Counted from the first letter of the stretch, positions 38,907-51,224 are shown. The stretch: 64,000 nt of DNA from Leptoclinus maculatus (GCA_032191485.1 JAVDOI010000068.1:655501-719500), one strand, 5' to 3'. Numbers and translations: made by a program. The notes: a model not told the origin generated them from the sequence alone.

Positions 38907-39523
38907 ACAATATTTGAAAGACATTTTTTTTACTTCTAACCAACCAAAATGTTACAATTTGAAGATGTGTTGCCTTCAAACCAAAATAAGTGTTTTTAAA
39001 CCTCTACACTAATTGTGAACACATTCCACAGACGTCCCGCCACATTTAAGACATTCTGTCCCTCAAATAATCATTTTACACGGAGAAATCGTCGACTGAG
39101 TGTCTGTTTCCACCAAATCTGTGTTTTCCCCCACAGGCCTGGTAGTATTAGTGAGGACTGTTCCCCTTTAAACTCAAAGAGTTACACAGATTTCTAAACT
39201 GAGAACACGTTTAAGGATTTTAGGGGATGAATCAAACAGAAAAATGCTAAATTAAGTCTAAAAGTCATCTTACCTGCACTGTTATCGTCCAACCCACAGC
39301 CCACTCCCCTCAGCAGGTGCTCCTCCTCCATCGCACCTATCGAAATATAAATTATTTTCTCTTATTCGTCAAATATATATTTGTATTTGATTTATAATAG
39401 AGAATAATAGAATTACATTTTTCAGTGCTCTGTTTCCATTCAGTCCAGCTGTGAGTTGCAAACCTGACACAACTCGTCTCTGCAATACTTATTGTAATAC
39501 AACAAATCTGTATTGGAAACAAT

Positions 39524-39577
<54 letters not shown>

Positions 39578-39640
39578 ATTCAAAAAATATATATATATAT
39601 TTATATATAGACTTGATCAGATCAGATCTATCAGTAATGA
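38907..39640. other. spacer between the duplicated units
   Basis: AT-rich sequence with (GA)n at 39525-39572 followed by a (TA)n stretch at about 39588-39609. No gene seen. Confidence 0.5.
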
Positions 39641-39659
39641 CACCTTTACCTGATACCTC

Positions 39660-40112
39660 CATAATGATAAAACTGGGTGGACCTCCCTCAGCTGAGTCCC
39701 CCCCCCATAAATGGCTCTGGGGTCCATCTCGAGGTCAACCTTCTTTCGGCCCTCTTGTGCTCGCCTGGAAGCAGTGGTGCCGGTTCAGCTCGTCTGTTGT
39801 AACGGGCCCGATCCCGTTCTTGTCTGTGCCGGGACTGTTTATTTGCTGCTTCATTTGCATGACTCAGCGCTTTCTGGTGCTGCTTTACCCAGCCTTGTAG
39901 AGTGTGAGACTCCACAGTACAGGGCTCAAGCCAGTTGCCCAGTCCACAGGTAATCTGGCGTGTCTCCCAAACACCACATAGTGCGGGGTCACCCCTGTTG
40001 TGCTATGGGTGGTGTTATTATAGGCCTGGCAGTCGGTTGGGCCACTGTGCCTGGACGGTCTCGTCCGAGGAACTTAACAGCCTCAACAGGGTCTGATTGA
40101 ATCTCATCGGAG
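39660..40112 (-). pseudogene. Gypsy (Ty3-type) retrotransposon integrase remnant, frameshifted
   Basis: On the minus strand, 40020 down to about 39930 reads as an integrase C-terminal segment with the motif YNNTTHSTTGVTP followed by VVFGRHARLP. In a different frame, 39915 to 39688 reads as the region just downstream, with RQERDRARYNRR and PAPLLPGE, and near its end RWTPEPF. These match the order of motifs at the integrase end of Gypsy-type pol polyproteins. Frames shift at least twice, a C run interrupts the low-coordinate end, and no reverse transcriptase, protease, gag or LTR is seen nearby, so this is a dead fragment. Its high-coordinate edge coincides with the start of duplicated unit 2 at 40113. 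Confidence 0.8.
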
Positions 40113-41454
40113 TCACCTGTCTGCAGACAATGACTCCACTATACCTTTGCAGCCTGATGGTTTTCATGTGAAACCACCTGGGAAGCAGAACCCACTCTGT
40201 GTCTCTTTGACCTCAGGGTTGACTCGCAGGTCAGAGGATGATTGGCTAATTATTCCTCTAATCACAGCAAATGTTTTGTTATCGCCCTCTTTGGCCACGG
40301 AGGCCGTGGGTGGCGCTGTTGAGCTTAAGAAAACACAAACAACCATTCATCAGCTAATGGATTGCAGTTCTTCTGAGGGGTGGGAGGGCTGGATGTGAGA
40401 GAGAGAGAGAGAGAGAGAGACGTAGGGAGGCTGGCATGTAAAGGTTGAGAGGAAAATGACAAAGAGGACAGACAACACTTTTCCAGCCTTTTTCACACAT
40501 GTGGGTTTGACCTAGATGAAATGTCTCAGCTGTCATTGAACGCTTCTTGTTTGGTGAAAGAGGAGTCAGCGACAAGAAAACAGATCCAGATGGTCAACGA
40601 AGTAGCTGAAATGGTCATTTGTATTCGGGATATGGATGTAATGCTAAAGGAAGCTGTCTGTTCAAATGTTTCCAATAAAAGGCTATCAGGTCATTTAAGT
40701 TCCACTATAAACCTGTTTGAACATGCATTACATACAATGGTCCTGGTGTTAATGTATAATGTATATCTTTATTCAATGATGCAACTGATCAAACTTATCA
40801 GTGACAGGTGTCAACAAAAGGCAAAGTCTGACGGGATTAAAGCAAATAAAAACTTCTAGTGAGAGATCATTGCATCGCTTCCAACACTCTTTTTAAAATC
40901 AAATAAAATACCATTATTTCAACACACTACTAGAATGACTTTCAGAACAGATAAACTATAAGTCCCAAACTCAAAGAGATTCAATTTACTATGAAGCTAA
41001 GGCAGCAAATGTTCATGTTTGAGTGGCTGGAACTATCAAATATTTGGCATTTTTAACTTGGAAAATGACTGAATACAATGAATTGGTAAGTGTTGCTAAT
41101 AGGGCCAATGCTTTAAGAAAGAGAAAATAATATGAAGGATATGAGGACGGAGAGGAAGGCTGGCACTATATTCAGTGACTGCAGACAACAAAGAAACAAA
41201 GAGGAAAAGGAAGGAGGGAACATTTAGGTGACACCTGTGAGTATGACAGAGGAGTTAGGAAGGAGAGAAAGCTAAAGGGTCCACGGCACAATTGAAAGAA
41301 ATCGAAGAGATTTGGGCGATTAGGAAACGTTGGAGATGTGAGCCTAAGCTATGAGCGGGGTCAGAGGTCAAGAGGGGTGAAGAGGTCAGAGTGGGCCCAG
41401 CAGCTCTACTTAGAACAGGATATCCTGCAGGGAAAAACCATCTGTCTCTCCTCC

Positions 41455-41539
<85 letters not shown>

Positions 41540-41544
41540 CTCTC

Positions 41545-41589
<45 letters not shown>

Positions 41590-41627
41590 CCTCTCTCTCT
41601 CTCTCTCCTCTCTCTCTCCCTCTCCTC

Positions 41628-41669
<42 letters not shown>

Positions 41670-41699
41670 CTCCCTCTCTCCTCTCTCTCTCTCCTCTCC

Positions 41700-41779
<80 letters not shown>

Positions 41780-41885
41780 CTCTCTCCTCTCTCTCCTCTC
41801 TCCCTCTCCCTCTCTCCTCTCTCCCTCTCTCCTCTCCCCTCTCTCTCTCTCGTCCCTCTCTCTCTCTCCTCTCCCTCTCTCTCTC

Positions 41886-41921
<36 letters not shown>

Positions 41922-41930
41922 ATCCCTCTC

Positions 41931-42004
<74 letters not shown>

Positions 42005-42052
42005 CCTCTCTCTCTCTCTCCCTCTCCCTCTCTCCCTCTCCCCTCCTCTCTC

Positions 42053-42100
<48 letters not shown>

Positions 42101-42300
42101 TCTCTCTCTCTCCGTCTCTTAAATTCCCACAGAGGGCACAGTGGAGAGGAGAGGTGTAACCTTTCACTCAAAACAACAGAGAAAACACAAGTTCCCGACT
42201 GAGAGGCTTCACTTTCATCAATCATCGGTGACTGTGACAGATGTGCACGCCTGATGTGTCTTGACCCGACAAACTGAGTGTGTATAAAGTCTGGTGACAA
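40113..42300 (+). repeat. tandem duplication, unit 2, block A'
   Basis: Second copy of block A (35117-36728), same orientation. The extra length of about 580 bp is almost entirely the expanded CT tract at 41440-42119. It contains the identical 83-codon open frame (40147-40398) and the same GCTGCAAC-family fragment (about 40950-41105). Flanking sequence on both sides of the CT tract (cagggaaaaacc on the left, gtctcttaaattcccacaga on the right) is preserved between copies. Confidence 0.95.
41440..42119 (+). repeat. (CT)n polypyrimidine tract of about 680 bp
   Basis: Almost every base for about 680 bp is C or T on the plus strand, built from CT runs interrupted by TCC and CCC steps in irregular higher-order patterns. 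The matching tract in unit 1 (36455-36547) is about 90 bp. Long homopurine-homopyrimidine mirror-like sequence can form triplex (H-) DNA. The Ser-Leu and Arg-Glu open frames through it are low-complexity by-products. Confidence 0.97.
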
Positions 42301-42698
42301 CAGGGACAATATAGGTATTGGTGAAGATTATAAAACATCCCAATTTAATTGTTAATATACTCAGGCTTAACGTTAATATCAGCATGGACCCTGGGAAAAC
42401 AGCTGTGGTATTACATTCCTTATGCAAGATAGTGATTGCTTGGCTAAAGGTTTCATCTTTCCTTTGTTACCTTGCCCTGCTGAAGGGTCTTTGAGCAAGG
42501 CAATGAACATCTGCCAGCTTCATGGCTGCTGTACTACGACCCCCCTCGGCCTACCGACACATTCTCACTCCCAACTCGTCAAAAAAACGTTGTTTGGTCA
42601 GCGTCCCTCTGGGTCTGATACCGACGCTCCCTTTAGCGTCGGGCTTTCAACTAACTCAATGTAAACCCGTCCGCATCGGTATAATATTGTGACCAAAA
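42301..42698. other. unit-2-specific spacer between blocks A' and B'
   Basis: About 400 bp not matching the 1.7 kb that separates blocks A and B in unit 1. No gene or known repeat recognised. Confidence 0.5.
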
Positions 42699-43172
42699 TT
42701 GTCCTCTGCAAACATCAGTAACAGTTTACGGGCTTTGCTGTGAGGATGTCGACACATTCCCAGCAATCACCTGAATGCATTGTTATTGTTACAGAAAGAT
42801 GAAAATGAGAAAAACAAAGTCAACGCCGACATGCTTTGCTCATTTAACTGCAATTACATTTGTTTGAAAATCTCTGACCTTGCAGGATGACAGTTTGCTA
42901 AAACTGTCCAGTAAACATGCTACTTGTGAGTCCATGTGACCTTTGTTTACACGCCTTGCTTCACTTGTAATTGGGGAGCCTGAAGCTAAACAAACTGACA
43001 AAGTTGCCAACACGATTTTGGACCAAAGCAAAATATATCTGTGGGGTGTGACAGAAATCCTAGATGCAGGAGAATATAGCCCGATGAAGATCTACGTGGC
43101 AAGAAACATTAGCATGTTAACATTATCTTGAAGGAACTTCATTTTGAAAAAACAAAAACAGAAATACCAGTG
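42699..43172 (+). repeat. tandem duplication, unit 2, block B'
   Basis: Second copy of block B (38446-38906), same orientation. It retains about 45 bp near its left end (taacagtttacgggctttgc and following) that unit 1 lacks, and differs by scattered substitutions and small indels. Confidence 0.9.
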
Positions 43173-43415
43173 TTACTTATTTATATCTGAAAGGAATATC
43201 TGACTTCTCTCATCGGCGAGATGTGTCAGACAAACGGACTGATTTCAGCCTACTAATATTTCCCCTTGAGCAACAGATATTATTATATTCTCTCCATACA
43301 CACTCAATCACATACTGATATTCTCACATTCTAGTGCAACTCTTAAGTGGGTGAGATTTTCCGTACGGTAACTCGTGGTTTTTTCCAACCGATGGTTTAT
43401 AGTGATACAAGCAAG

Positions 43416-43472
<57 letters not shown>

Positions 43473-43649
43473 ATTGAAAGCGAGAGATGGGGAACGAGAG
43501 TGTAGAGCTATTTTTGGCCCGTCTGGGTGTTTCCTACACACACACACACTTCTCAGGCTTGTTGTTGTTCAGAATGGTGGGTGTTGAGAGGGTGAGTTTT
43601 GATTTGATTCGACTTTACGTTTTGAGGGTTTCTGTGTGTGTGTGTGTAG

Positions 43650-43707
<58 letters not shown>

Positions 43708-46700
43708 TGTTGATATCCCTGGGATTTTCTGGTTGCTATGGTTTCTTGCTGTGTTTTGAACAACTCGCTTTAACTCCAAACATCTTTAGGGTGTAAAGTA
43801 TCCGTCATTATGCGCTCCTGCTTGTGCTGTCACCGGGGTTGACCTCATTTCACTTTCAATCTGACCAGATCAAACGCCCAAAAGAGGCTACGACTCATTC
43901 AGATACCACCACCTTTAAATCTAGTCATTAGTCTCCATATTTGCTGTAAAGTTTCTGCACGACACTTGCCAGAGATCTCTTGTTTTGGTGGCATTACTTG
44001 CTTGGATTTGTCTGCTAAGGGAAGTTTAGTTTTTGGACAACTCATTTCTATTTTAATAGTTATGGTATTTGTTATCTGTAAGACTATTCTTTTTTTTTTA
44101 CCCCTCGACACTGGGTAGTGATTACTGCACACATGACACCGTTGCTCTGTTGTGGAAAATGTCTGTCAGCGATCCATTGTGTTTTCTGTGGACTGCACAT
44201 GTCAACAAGGCCTCCGATGCGGCTAGTCAGACACTCACTCTGTCTCTCTGTTTTCACACATATACACACACCGGGGAAACATTTTGAAAATGTGTAAGGG
44301 AATGTATGATTGCCTCTTCTTTGGGTTTCCAGTTATGTTTGCGCTGTGTTAGCATGTTAAAGTTGTTGCGTGGGATATATGTATTTGGGCGAGGAGTATT
44401 ATTTAAAGATGCTAAAATGTTTCACATCTTTTTTTTTTTAAATAGCACACAACTGATAACCTTGAGCCTGGAAATATAATCATAAACATGTGGTGTACTT
44501 CAGTGTAATCCTAAAATACACATTCTTTTCTTCTTTAACAAGCTTGTAAATGTCATCTGACATGCAAACTGAGACCTTCATTCAACAAAAGAAGCCAAAG
44601 TTCTGAAATGTAAAATGTTGTCCAGACACAAGCACATGTTCAAGAACTATGCCTAAAAAAAATAGACTAAAACGTATTTAACCAGACATTAGCTATGTAT
44701 GTATGTAACTTTGCAAATGACAAACTGAAGCGAGCGCTAACTACAACGAAGCGCGTCTTCTCGTGTTGGTATGAGGAATGCTAGTAAGCTGTTAGCAGGA
44801 GAAGACTCCTGCGGTGTGTTTGGCTAACAAGAGCTAACAGCTAATAGGGCTAATGCAGCTAACATAGCCAATAGCTAACGGAACTAAACACGGAGCAGGA
44901 CTGACGGTATCTGTTCAGAGGAAGCGTAAAACAGTTAACATGAAGCATTACGCAGTAGACTGAGGTTTAGCAGCAACATGAGAGCGTCTCTGTTACTTGC
45001 GACGTGCAAGTTTGTAGTGGCACTGACCAACCGTCGGTATTTGACGCGTTGGGATTGAGACTGGGTTGGCAAATATGTCTGTTTTTGCAGAAATTATACA
45101 TTATAAGAATTATGTTTTATATGCCAAAACATATTCCCAAAAGTCAGATTCTGGTCCGGAACCTAATTTGTAGTTACTGCGTTTTTGGCGGTTTTGAGAA
45201 AGTACCGTGAGTATATATCTCCAGTGATCTCAGTCCTCAATAGCAGCATTCTGCGTAGTCTGTGCTTCATATAACCCCGTAGCCTCCACGTTACCCTCCG
45301 TGAAGCAGGAGGATCTCACACGATTTGAGCGTGCATGATGTGCAAAGTCTCTGTCTGTCTGCATCTCATGATTATCAACTGACCGCCACAAGACCGGAGC
45401 AGACTTTCACCGAAAGAGCCGTCACACAGGGAAAGGAGAGCATTTTCTGTGGAATACTGCAGGAGTGAAATTTCTGACGCTGAGAATACTGGAATACTAA
45501 GAGGAAGTTTGAGCGTAGTTGAATACTGTAGCTGACCACACCCTGATAATCTCTCGCACATACAAGTAACACACACCAACACACACGTATAGAAAGAAAG
45601 ACATTTTTTCCTCCCATATGTTTTCCAGCCTTGTTTTTTTCATCGTCTTTGTTCTTGTGTTTACTCAGCCCAGTAAAGATAATAAGTCTTTTCCTCCGTG
45701 TCTCATATTTCTCCCTGCCTTCATCTTCACGTCTCCCCCTCTCTATCTTCATCTCGCTCTGGATTCCCCGCTTTCCTTCCTTTTCCTCCTCCTCCTCCTC
45801 CTCCTCCTCTTTCTTGGCTTTTCTTTCTTTTTTTATCATCCTCCCCTGTTTTCTCCCCCTCTTCGTCCTCTCCTTCCTTTTTTTTCTTCTCATGCAGCAT
45901 TCCTTGCATTCCTGTTGGCTTCTTAAGGGGAAGGACCCCGCTGGCAGACCAAGGCCAAACATTATTACAGCGCTCTCAGCTTCTTCCCTGTTTCTCTCAT
46001 CCTATCTTCCTCTTTTTCTTCTTTGCTGATTCTACCTCTCCATTCACTTTCTCTTTATCTCTTTCGGACTTTCTACTGCTCTCCCTCAGCCACTTCCATC
46101 TCTCGAATCCCCTCCCTTGTTCTTTAACTCCCTCATTTCCTTCTCTCTAAAACCTCCATCCCCTTGCTAATTCCATTTTACACACAGTGACTGTATGCTT
46201 GTACTTTAACTGTGTTAAAACAGCTTACTGAGACCACTGTGTTTCATAATTAGTGGAAATACAGGTCATACCCTTCTCTGTTACGTAAAACTGGCTCATT
46301 CGTGTTCATACAAGCGTGTGTTGCTGTTTCTTTTTAACAACGACACACATGGGAGATAAAGAGTCAGACGCATAGCGGCTCACAGAGACAGGACACTCAC
46401 AAAAAGTACAATAAGTATGTTTAAAATGCATATATATATATATATCATCTTTCTTTGTGTCTGCATGCATGCGCATGAGTCATAATTTAACTTAACAGTA
46501 CATTTTCTCGAGTTGCCCCAAGTACTGCTTCACTGAGGAGAATTGAAACTACAGACGCAGATTGGGAATTAAAGAATTAAAGCTTTGGTGTGATGCGCAG
46601 TCTCTTTATGTGTCATGGGTAGGCCTGAACATTGTTTTACATTGTAGTGTTGGCGACCTGGTTTTGTGTACTGATATCAAAATAATACTTTTTTTTTCAA

Positions 46701-47475
46701 ATGGATAACTTAGTAAAATATAACCATATTTTTGTCCAAAACTGTTTCATTTAACAAAAGAAGCCAAAGATCTAAGATGAAAAACACAACTAGACGTAAA
46801 AGAACTTTGCCTTAACAAAACATGTTTAAAAGAAGTAATTAAAAAAGAAGCTTTGTGATGGAAGAATGAGTAAAAATGACTTTCGACACCCATCTCTAAT
46901 CACTACACACAAGTCACTTTGCTTTGTGCATTCCGATAGCCCTCCTTTTTATTCTGAACGTCGTTCTGTGAGGATTTCAGCATGGTTTTGTAGACTTTTG
47001 TATTTTGTCAAAGATCTTTTCTCGTGTCAAACGTCGTGTTTTGGCAGGAGCACATCGCTGCAGGTGGGAGGCAACCGTGTAGCACACAGTTGACCACATC
47101 CTGCCCCATGAGCTACATATATACGTCAGACTGGCTGTTTTCAACTGTGTCATTTCGGCTTGATTTACATTAAGGTTTTTCTTTCTGAAAACGCAAATTG
47201 ATTTCAACATTTTTTTAACTGAAGCCGCCGCTTACCATACCATAAATTTGCAGGTATTTCCAGCAAGGACCGGTTGATATTAGATTTTTCATGAAACGTC
47301 AATACCCTCATATATGAACTAACCAATATATATTGGAATAATCATGGTTTTGCAGTTACTTCATACAGTTGCATGCATCATGTGGAGGCTTCTGCAGTCT
47401 CAGTAATCAAAGGATAAGACAAGCAATTAGCCCCAAACTCTGTAGAAGAAAGCTCTTTTTAGACATAGATGTTGT

Positions 47476-47565
<90 letters not shown>

Positions 47566-50500
47566 TATGTATTCCTCTCTCCCTGTGGGCAGTTGCCTGC
47601 TGCGCTGCTTTTCTGTCACCCTGTGGTTTTGTTATTTTGAGCTCGAAACCGGATGTGATTCAGACTGCATGGTAGATTGTGTAATTGAATGGACTTACCA
47701 CACACACACACACACACATGCACACAGACACACGCACACATATAGGCCTGCACACACACTTCATGTCAACGGTCATAGACACACAACACAGAAGAAAACT
47801 CTTACACCCACACACCGAGGGTTTCTGGGAACTACTCTGGGTCCCCCCCCCCCCCCCCTGTTCACAGAGGCACCCGAGGGTGAGCGAGCGTACGATGGAG
47901 CACCACCAGCAGAACACAGACGCGCACTTCTTGGTTTCAATATTTGTCTGAAGCATCAGTCGTTGACCCGACTGACACCGAGATCGGAAAAAATAAAAAG
48001 GATAAAAGGCACGCACACGCTTTGTGCTCTGTGGAAACAAAAGGACGGTTGAAAGTGGGGGGGAAACACTGAGAAGTGCGAGTGAAACTCATAACAAAAT
48101 GATACATTCTGCATCAAAAACACATTTTAAACGGTTCTGTGAAGACGGTTAATTTTAGAAAAACAGGGGAAGAGGAGGTGGAAAAAAACATCCATCATTT
48201 GTAAGATAGTCAAAATCAAGTATGACTCAATGCTGTGGCTGCTTGTCTTTATTCTTGTGTTTCTTCTTGAACTTGTTCATTTTGAGATAAAAACCATCAT
48301 CCGTGAAAGTTTTGGGATTGTTTTTTTGTTTCGTTTTTTGTAGTTGTATAATATTGATTTGATGATATTACTCAACTCGTGATTAAACAGAGGTCAGTTG
48401 TATACTTATGAATACAACTAACCATTTCTAAAGTTAATGATGCTGAACACACTTCAGTATAATGTGATGTGACTCAGTGCTGCTGACAGCGAACAGCCTT
48501 TCCATTCTAGGACTCTGGACCAGAAAAACTGACAAAGAACAATTGGTCCTGCGTCATGTACGCTACCACAGTAACGTATGCACTGGTGTGTGTGTGTGTG
48601 TGTGACAGGATGCTCTCCTTCCTTCTACACGGACTCCTCGGGGGGCCCTACGCTTGTCTGACAGCAAAGTCAAGATATGTACCTGCAATGTCAGAGAATT
48701 AACAGAATTAACTGCCTTTTATTCCCCTGTAAAAAAAAAAAGTTATTACAGGTTTTACAGTAACTGTTGGCAAATCTTCTCAACCATTTCATGTCAGAGC
48801 TTCCTCCTGACGTATAGTCTCTCAGTCATTCTGTAGTACGGCCTCTTCTGCAGCCCTGAATCTAACAGATCATGTATTTTAGTACAATATGTCAAACTAT
48901 CGAAGAGATCTATTGTTATTTCCACAGTAATTAATGAACTGGCGGCAATTTAATGTCAAAACATTTACACTAGGTTCATTGTATTCATAGCAACAGTGGT
49001 AATGATGTGAAACACAATCTTTCTAATCATAGTGGGGATATGATACCTTTTAATGACTCTTTTACGACACTGTTTCTATAGCTACAGCAGTGGTGTGTAA
49101 AATGAAACACAACCTGGTACTATGATATCAACCACAAACATATTGCTGGATGTAAGAGTACTGTCATGCTGTCAATGAAGGTCCTTATATTAATAAATTA
49201 ATACAATATATTACTTAACACGTTTCTTTTAGAAGTGTCCATGGCAATCACAAGAACAGCACACCTGCTTATTGTGATTGTGCTCCAGGGATTATGCACA
49301 CCATGGTTACAGAAATCTGATGGGCTCTTTTCTCCATATGGTCGGAATATCCACTCTGAGCCGCCAGCCGCCGTGATTAGATCTGCTTTTCCATATTGTC
49401 TCGCACCAACGCTTCCTTTGCAATATTCAAAACGGATCTCCAGCCCGAATAGCGCAAAAGAAAGTCCACATTTAGAACAGTCACTATCACAGTGTCGCCG
49501 CACAGGGGTGTGTGTTTTGTTTCTTAACTATCTTGGATCCTATACTGATGTCATCTCTAATCCTACAACATAAAGAGCTATTTGTGATCAGAGAGATTAC
49601 GACTCCACTCCGCAGCATGGTTTATGCCTGTCACTGAATGAAATGTTCAGCGGGCGAGTAAAGCTGTTAGTACAGTCAAAGCTGAACAATATGTGACATT
49701 GTTATTAGGACCACAGAAAGTATTCCAAACATTTCCTCATGAGGGCCCTTTCAAAAGGCTTTCTTCTTCTGTTGTTGACGACGACGTGAACACAATGTTC
49801 AGACAGGAGTCCTTTATTAACAGGTGGTTTAGTGTGGTTGCCAGGGACGATTACAGTGATGTTTCACTTGATGTTGTTTAGGAGCTTTATATATGTCTGT
49901 GAATTAGTTTTTCTCTTTTTAATGAAAAGAAATAGCAACACTTCAACAGCCCAAAGGCTCCAAAACATGTTCACTGACAGGAAACAGTAGTAAAAAAGGA
50001 AACCAAGTTAGATTCAAAAGAATGTTGTTTGGCTTCGTAGACACAGTTTTGTACAGAAACTGTGTCTATAAATAAATATACCAGTTTACCAAAATAATTG
50101 TTAGTTTAATGCTATCGTGGTTTCATTAGACATTTGCAAGACATGAGCTCAACTGGTGACTGTAATGTAGAAAGACCGGACTATCCAACATAGCTGAATG
50201 CATTATGTCATGTTCTGTATGTCACAATCTGCAGGAACCAAATTATAGAAACACATACAAGGAATTTGACTTGGTGATTGGTGCATGGCAATAACCACAG
50301 TGCAATAATATAAGACATCATTTAAAATGAAAAAAATAAGGAAAATGTACAATAGAATATGATAAACACTATGAGAGAATGTTAAAATAAGTATACGCTA
50401 TTGAAGTATTAAGTGTCAGACCGTTCCAAATCACCGCTGATGGAGGTTCCTTTGTTAGGAAGCAGCAGACTCACTTACACATGCTTCGTCTTGGGAGTGT

Positions 50501-50645
50501 CACGCTGTAACTTCTGTGTCACCCTGACTAAATACCAAGTGAAACACTGAGTATTCCATATTTATATAGATATATTTAATATAGAACATCAGCGCAAACG
50601 TTGGGCAGAGCGGAGCGCAAAAAATAGTTTAATCCTATCACTCGT
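43173..50645. other. intergenic, no gene seen
   Basis: Contains an (AAAG)n-(GA)n compound tract at about 43414-43468, (TG)n at about 43650-43704, a pyrimidine-rich stretch at about 45690-46150 with (CTC)n at 45785-45808, (TA)n at 46428-46445, an 86-bp (TG)n at 47477-47562, (CA)n at 47699-47718, a C run at about 47825-47839 and (TG)n at about 48584-48604. The interval 49225-49510 is free of simple repeats and open on both strands for about 100 codons, but neither translation shows a known motif. No gene called. Confidence 0.55.
47477..47562 (+). repeat. (TG)n microsatellite, about 86 bp
   Basis: Uninterrupted TG run, the longest dinucleotide microsatellite of this type I measured in the window. 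A 20-bp (CA)n tract lies 137 bp downstream. Confidence 0.97.
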
Positions 50646-50704
50646 TGTTCTGGGGACCTCCATAAAGGGCCCCCCTGGAGGGTGTCAGGGGGCCCCGCCA
50701 GAAC
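50646..50704. repeat. GC-rich imperfect inverted repeat (hairpin)
   Basis: GTTCTGG at 50646-50652 pairs with CCAGAAC at 50698-50704. Inside it, an 11-base GC arm at 50667-50677 pairs almost perfectly with 50686-50696, leaving an 8-base loop and a 14-base bulge on the left side. It lies about 130-200 bp upstream of the paired CCAAT boxes of the presumed promoter. Confidence 0.85.
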
Positions 50705-50834
50705 CACAATCACTCCGTTTTGGGTTGTTGTTGGTTTTTTGACAGCAGATGGAGCCACAGTGTGTATACGGTCATTGTTTTTAAATGGAGTCCCCACAAA
50801 GTTATTGTACAAGTTTATAAGCAGCCGAGCGCGG

Positions 50835-50857
50835 ATTGGCTGCAGCGGGCACCCAAT
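50835..50857. promoter_or_regulatory. paired CCAAT boxes of a presumed TATA-less promoter
   Basis: A reverse CCAAT box (ATTGG, 50835-50839) and a forward one (CCAAT, 50853-50857) sit 13 bases apart in a CpG-containing GC-rich stretch, upstream of a transcribed-looking segment ending in a consensus donor. A G-rich element (gagggggcagg) lies at about 50965-50976. No TATA box is obvious. NF-Y-type binding is the usual meaning of such pairs; function here is inference. Confidence 0.45.
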
Positions 50858-50979
50858 GGGAGTCAGTCAGCGCAGCGAAACAATCGTCCTGAAGGTCCGT
50901 GTGAAGTCGAGGCTATTTTTGGTGGGACCCGCCTCTCTTGCTATTTCTGTCAGCAGGAGAGCGGAGGGGGCAGGACTTG

Positions 50980-51224
50980 AGGGGCCGGACTTTTCTCTTT
51001 TTTTTTTTCTGCAACTTCCCAGCGCTGAGTCTCATTTCTTCTTCTTCCTCCTCCTCCTCCTCCTTCTGTACTTGTCTGCTGACAACGCCAGCGGATCTCA
51101 CCATCACCTCCCGCCAGGTTCGAGCTCTCCTGATTGCACGAGGACTTCTTTCTACATTTTCTATCTGGATTATTTTCAAGTGTGTTTTTTTCAAGAGGTG
51201 TTACCGGGTTTTAATCTTTACAAG
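50980..51224 (+). other. presumed untranslated first exon of an unidentified gene
   Basis: A segment with many C/T tracts, including (CTC)n at 51047-51064, ends ctttacaag followed by the consensus donor GTAGGA (51225 on). It has no ATG between about 50940 and the donor, so it would be 5'UTR. The start is arbitrary; it sits just after the CCAAT/G-rich region. The exon call depends on the promoter-like setting and the donor; no transcript evidence is visible. Confidence 0.35.

Noticed and set aside
39660..40112. An intact retroelement gene
   Set aside because: The integrase motifs lie in different frames with stops between them, and no other retroelement domain or LTR is present.
41338..42167. 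Open frames of 220-273 codons on both strands, Ser-Leu or Arg-Glu rich
   Set aside because: They are translations of the CT tract; any long (CT)n run is open in several frames and gives these dipeptides.
47369..48052. 227-codon plus-strand open frame
   Set aside because: More than a third is Val-Cys and Thr-His repeats from TG and CA microsatellites, and the rest has no motif or splice support.
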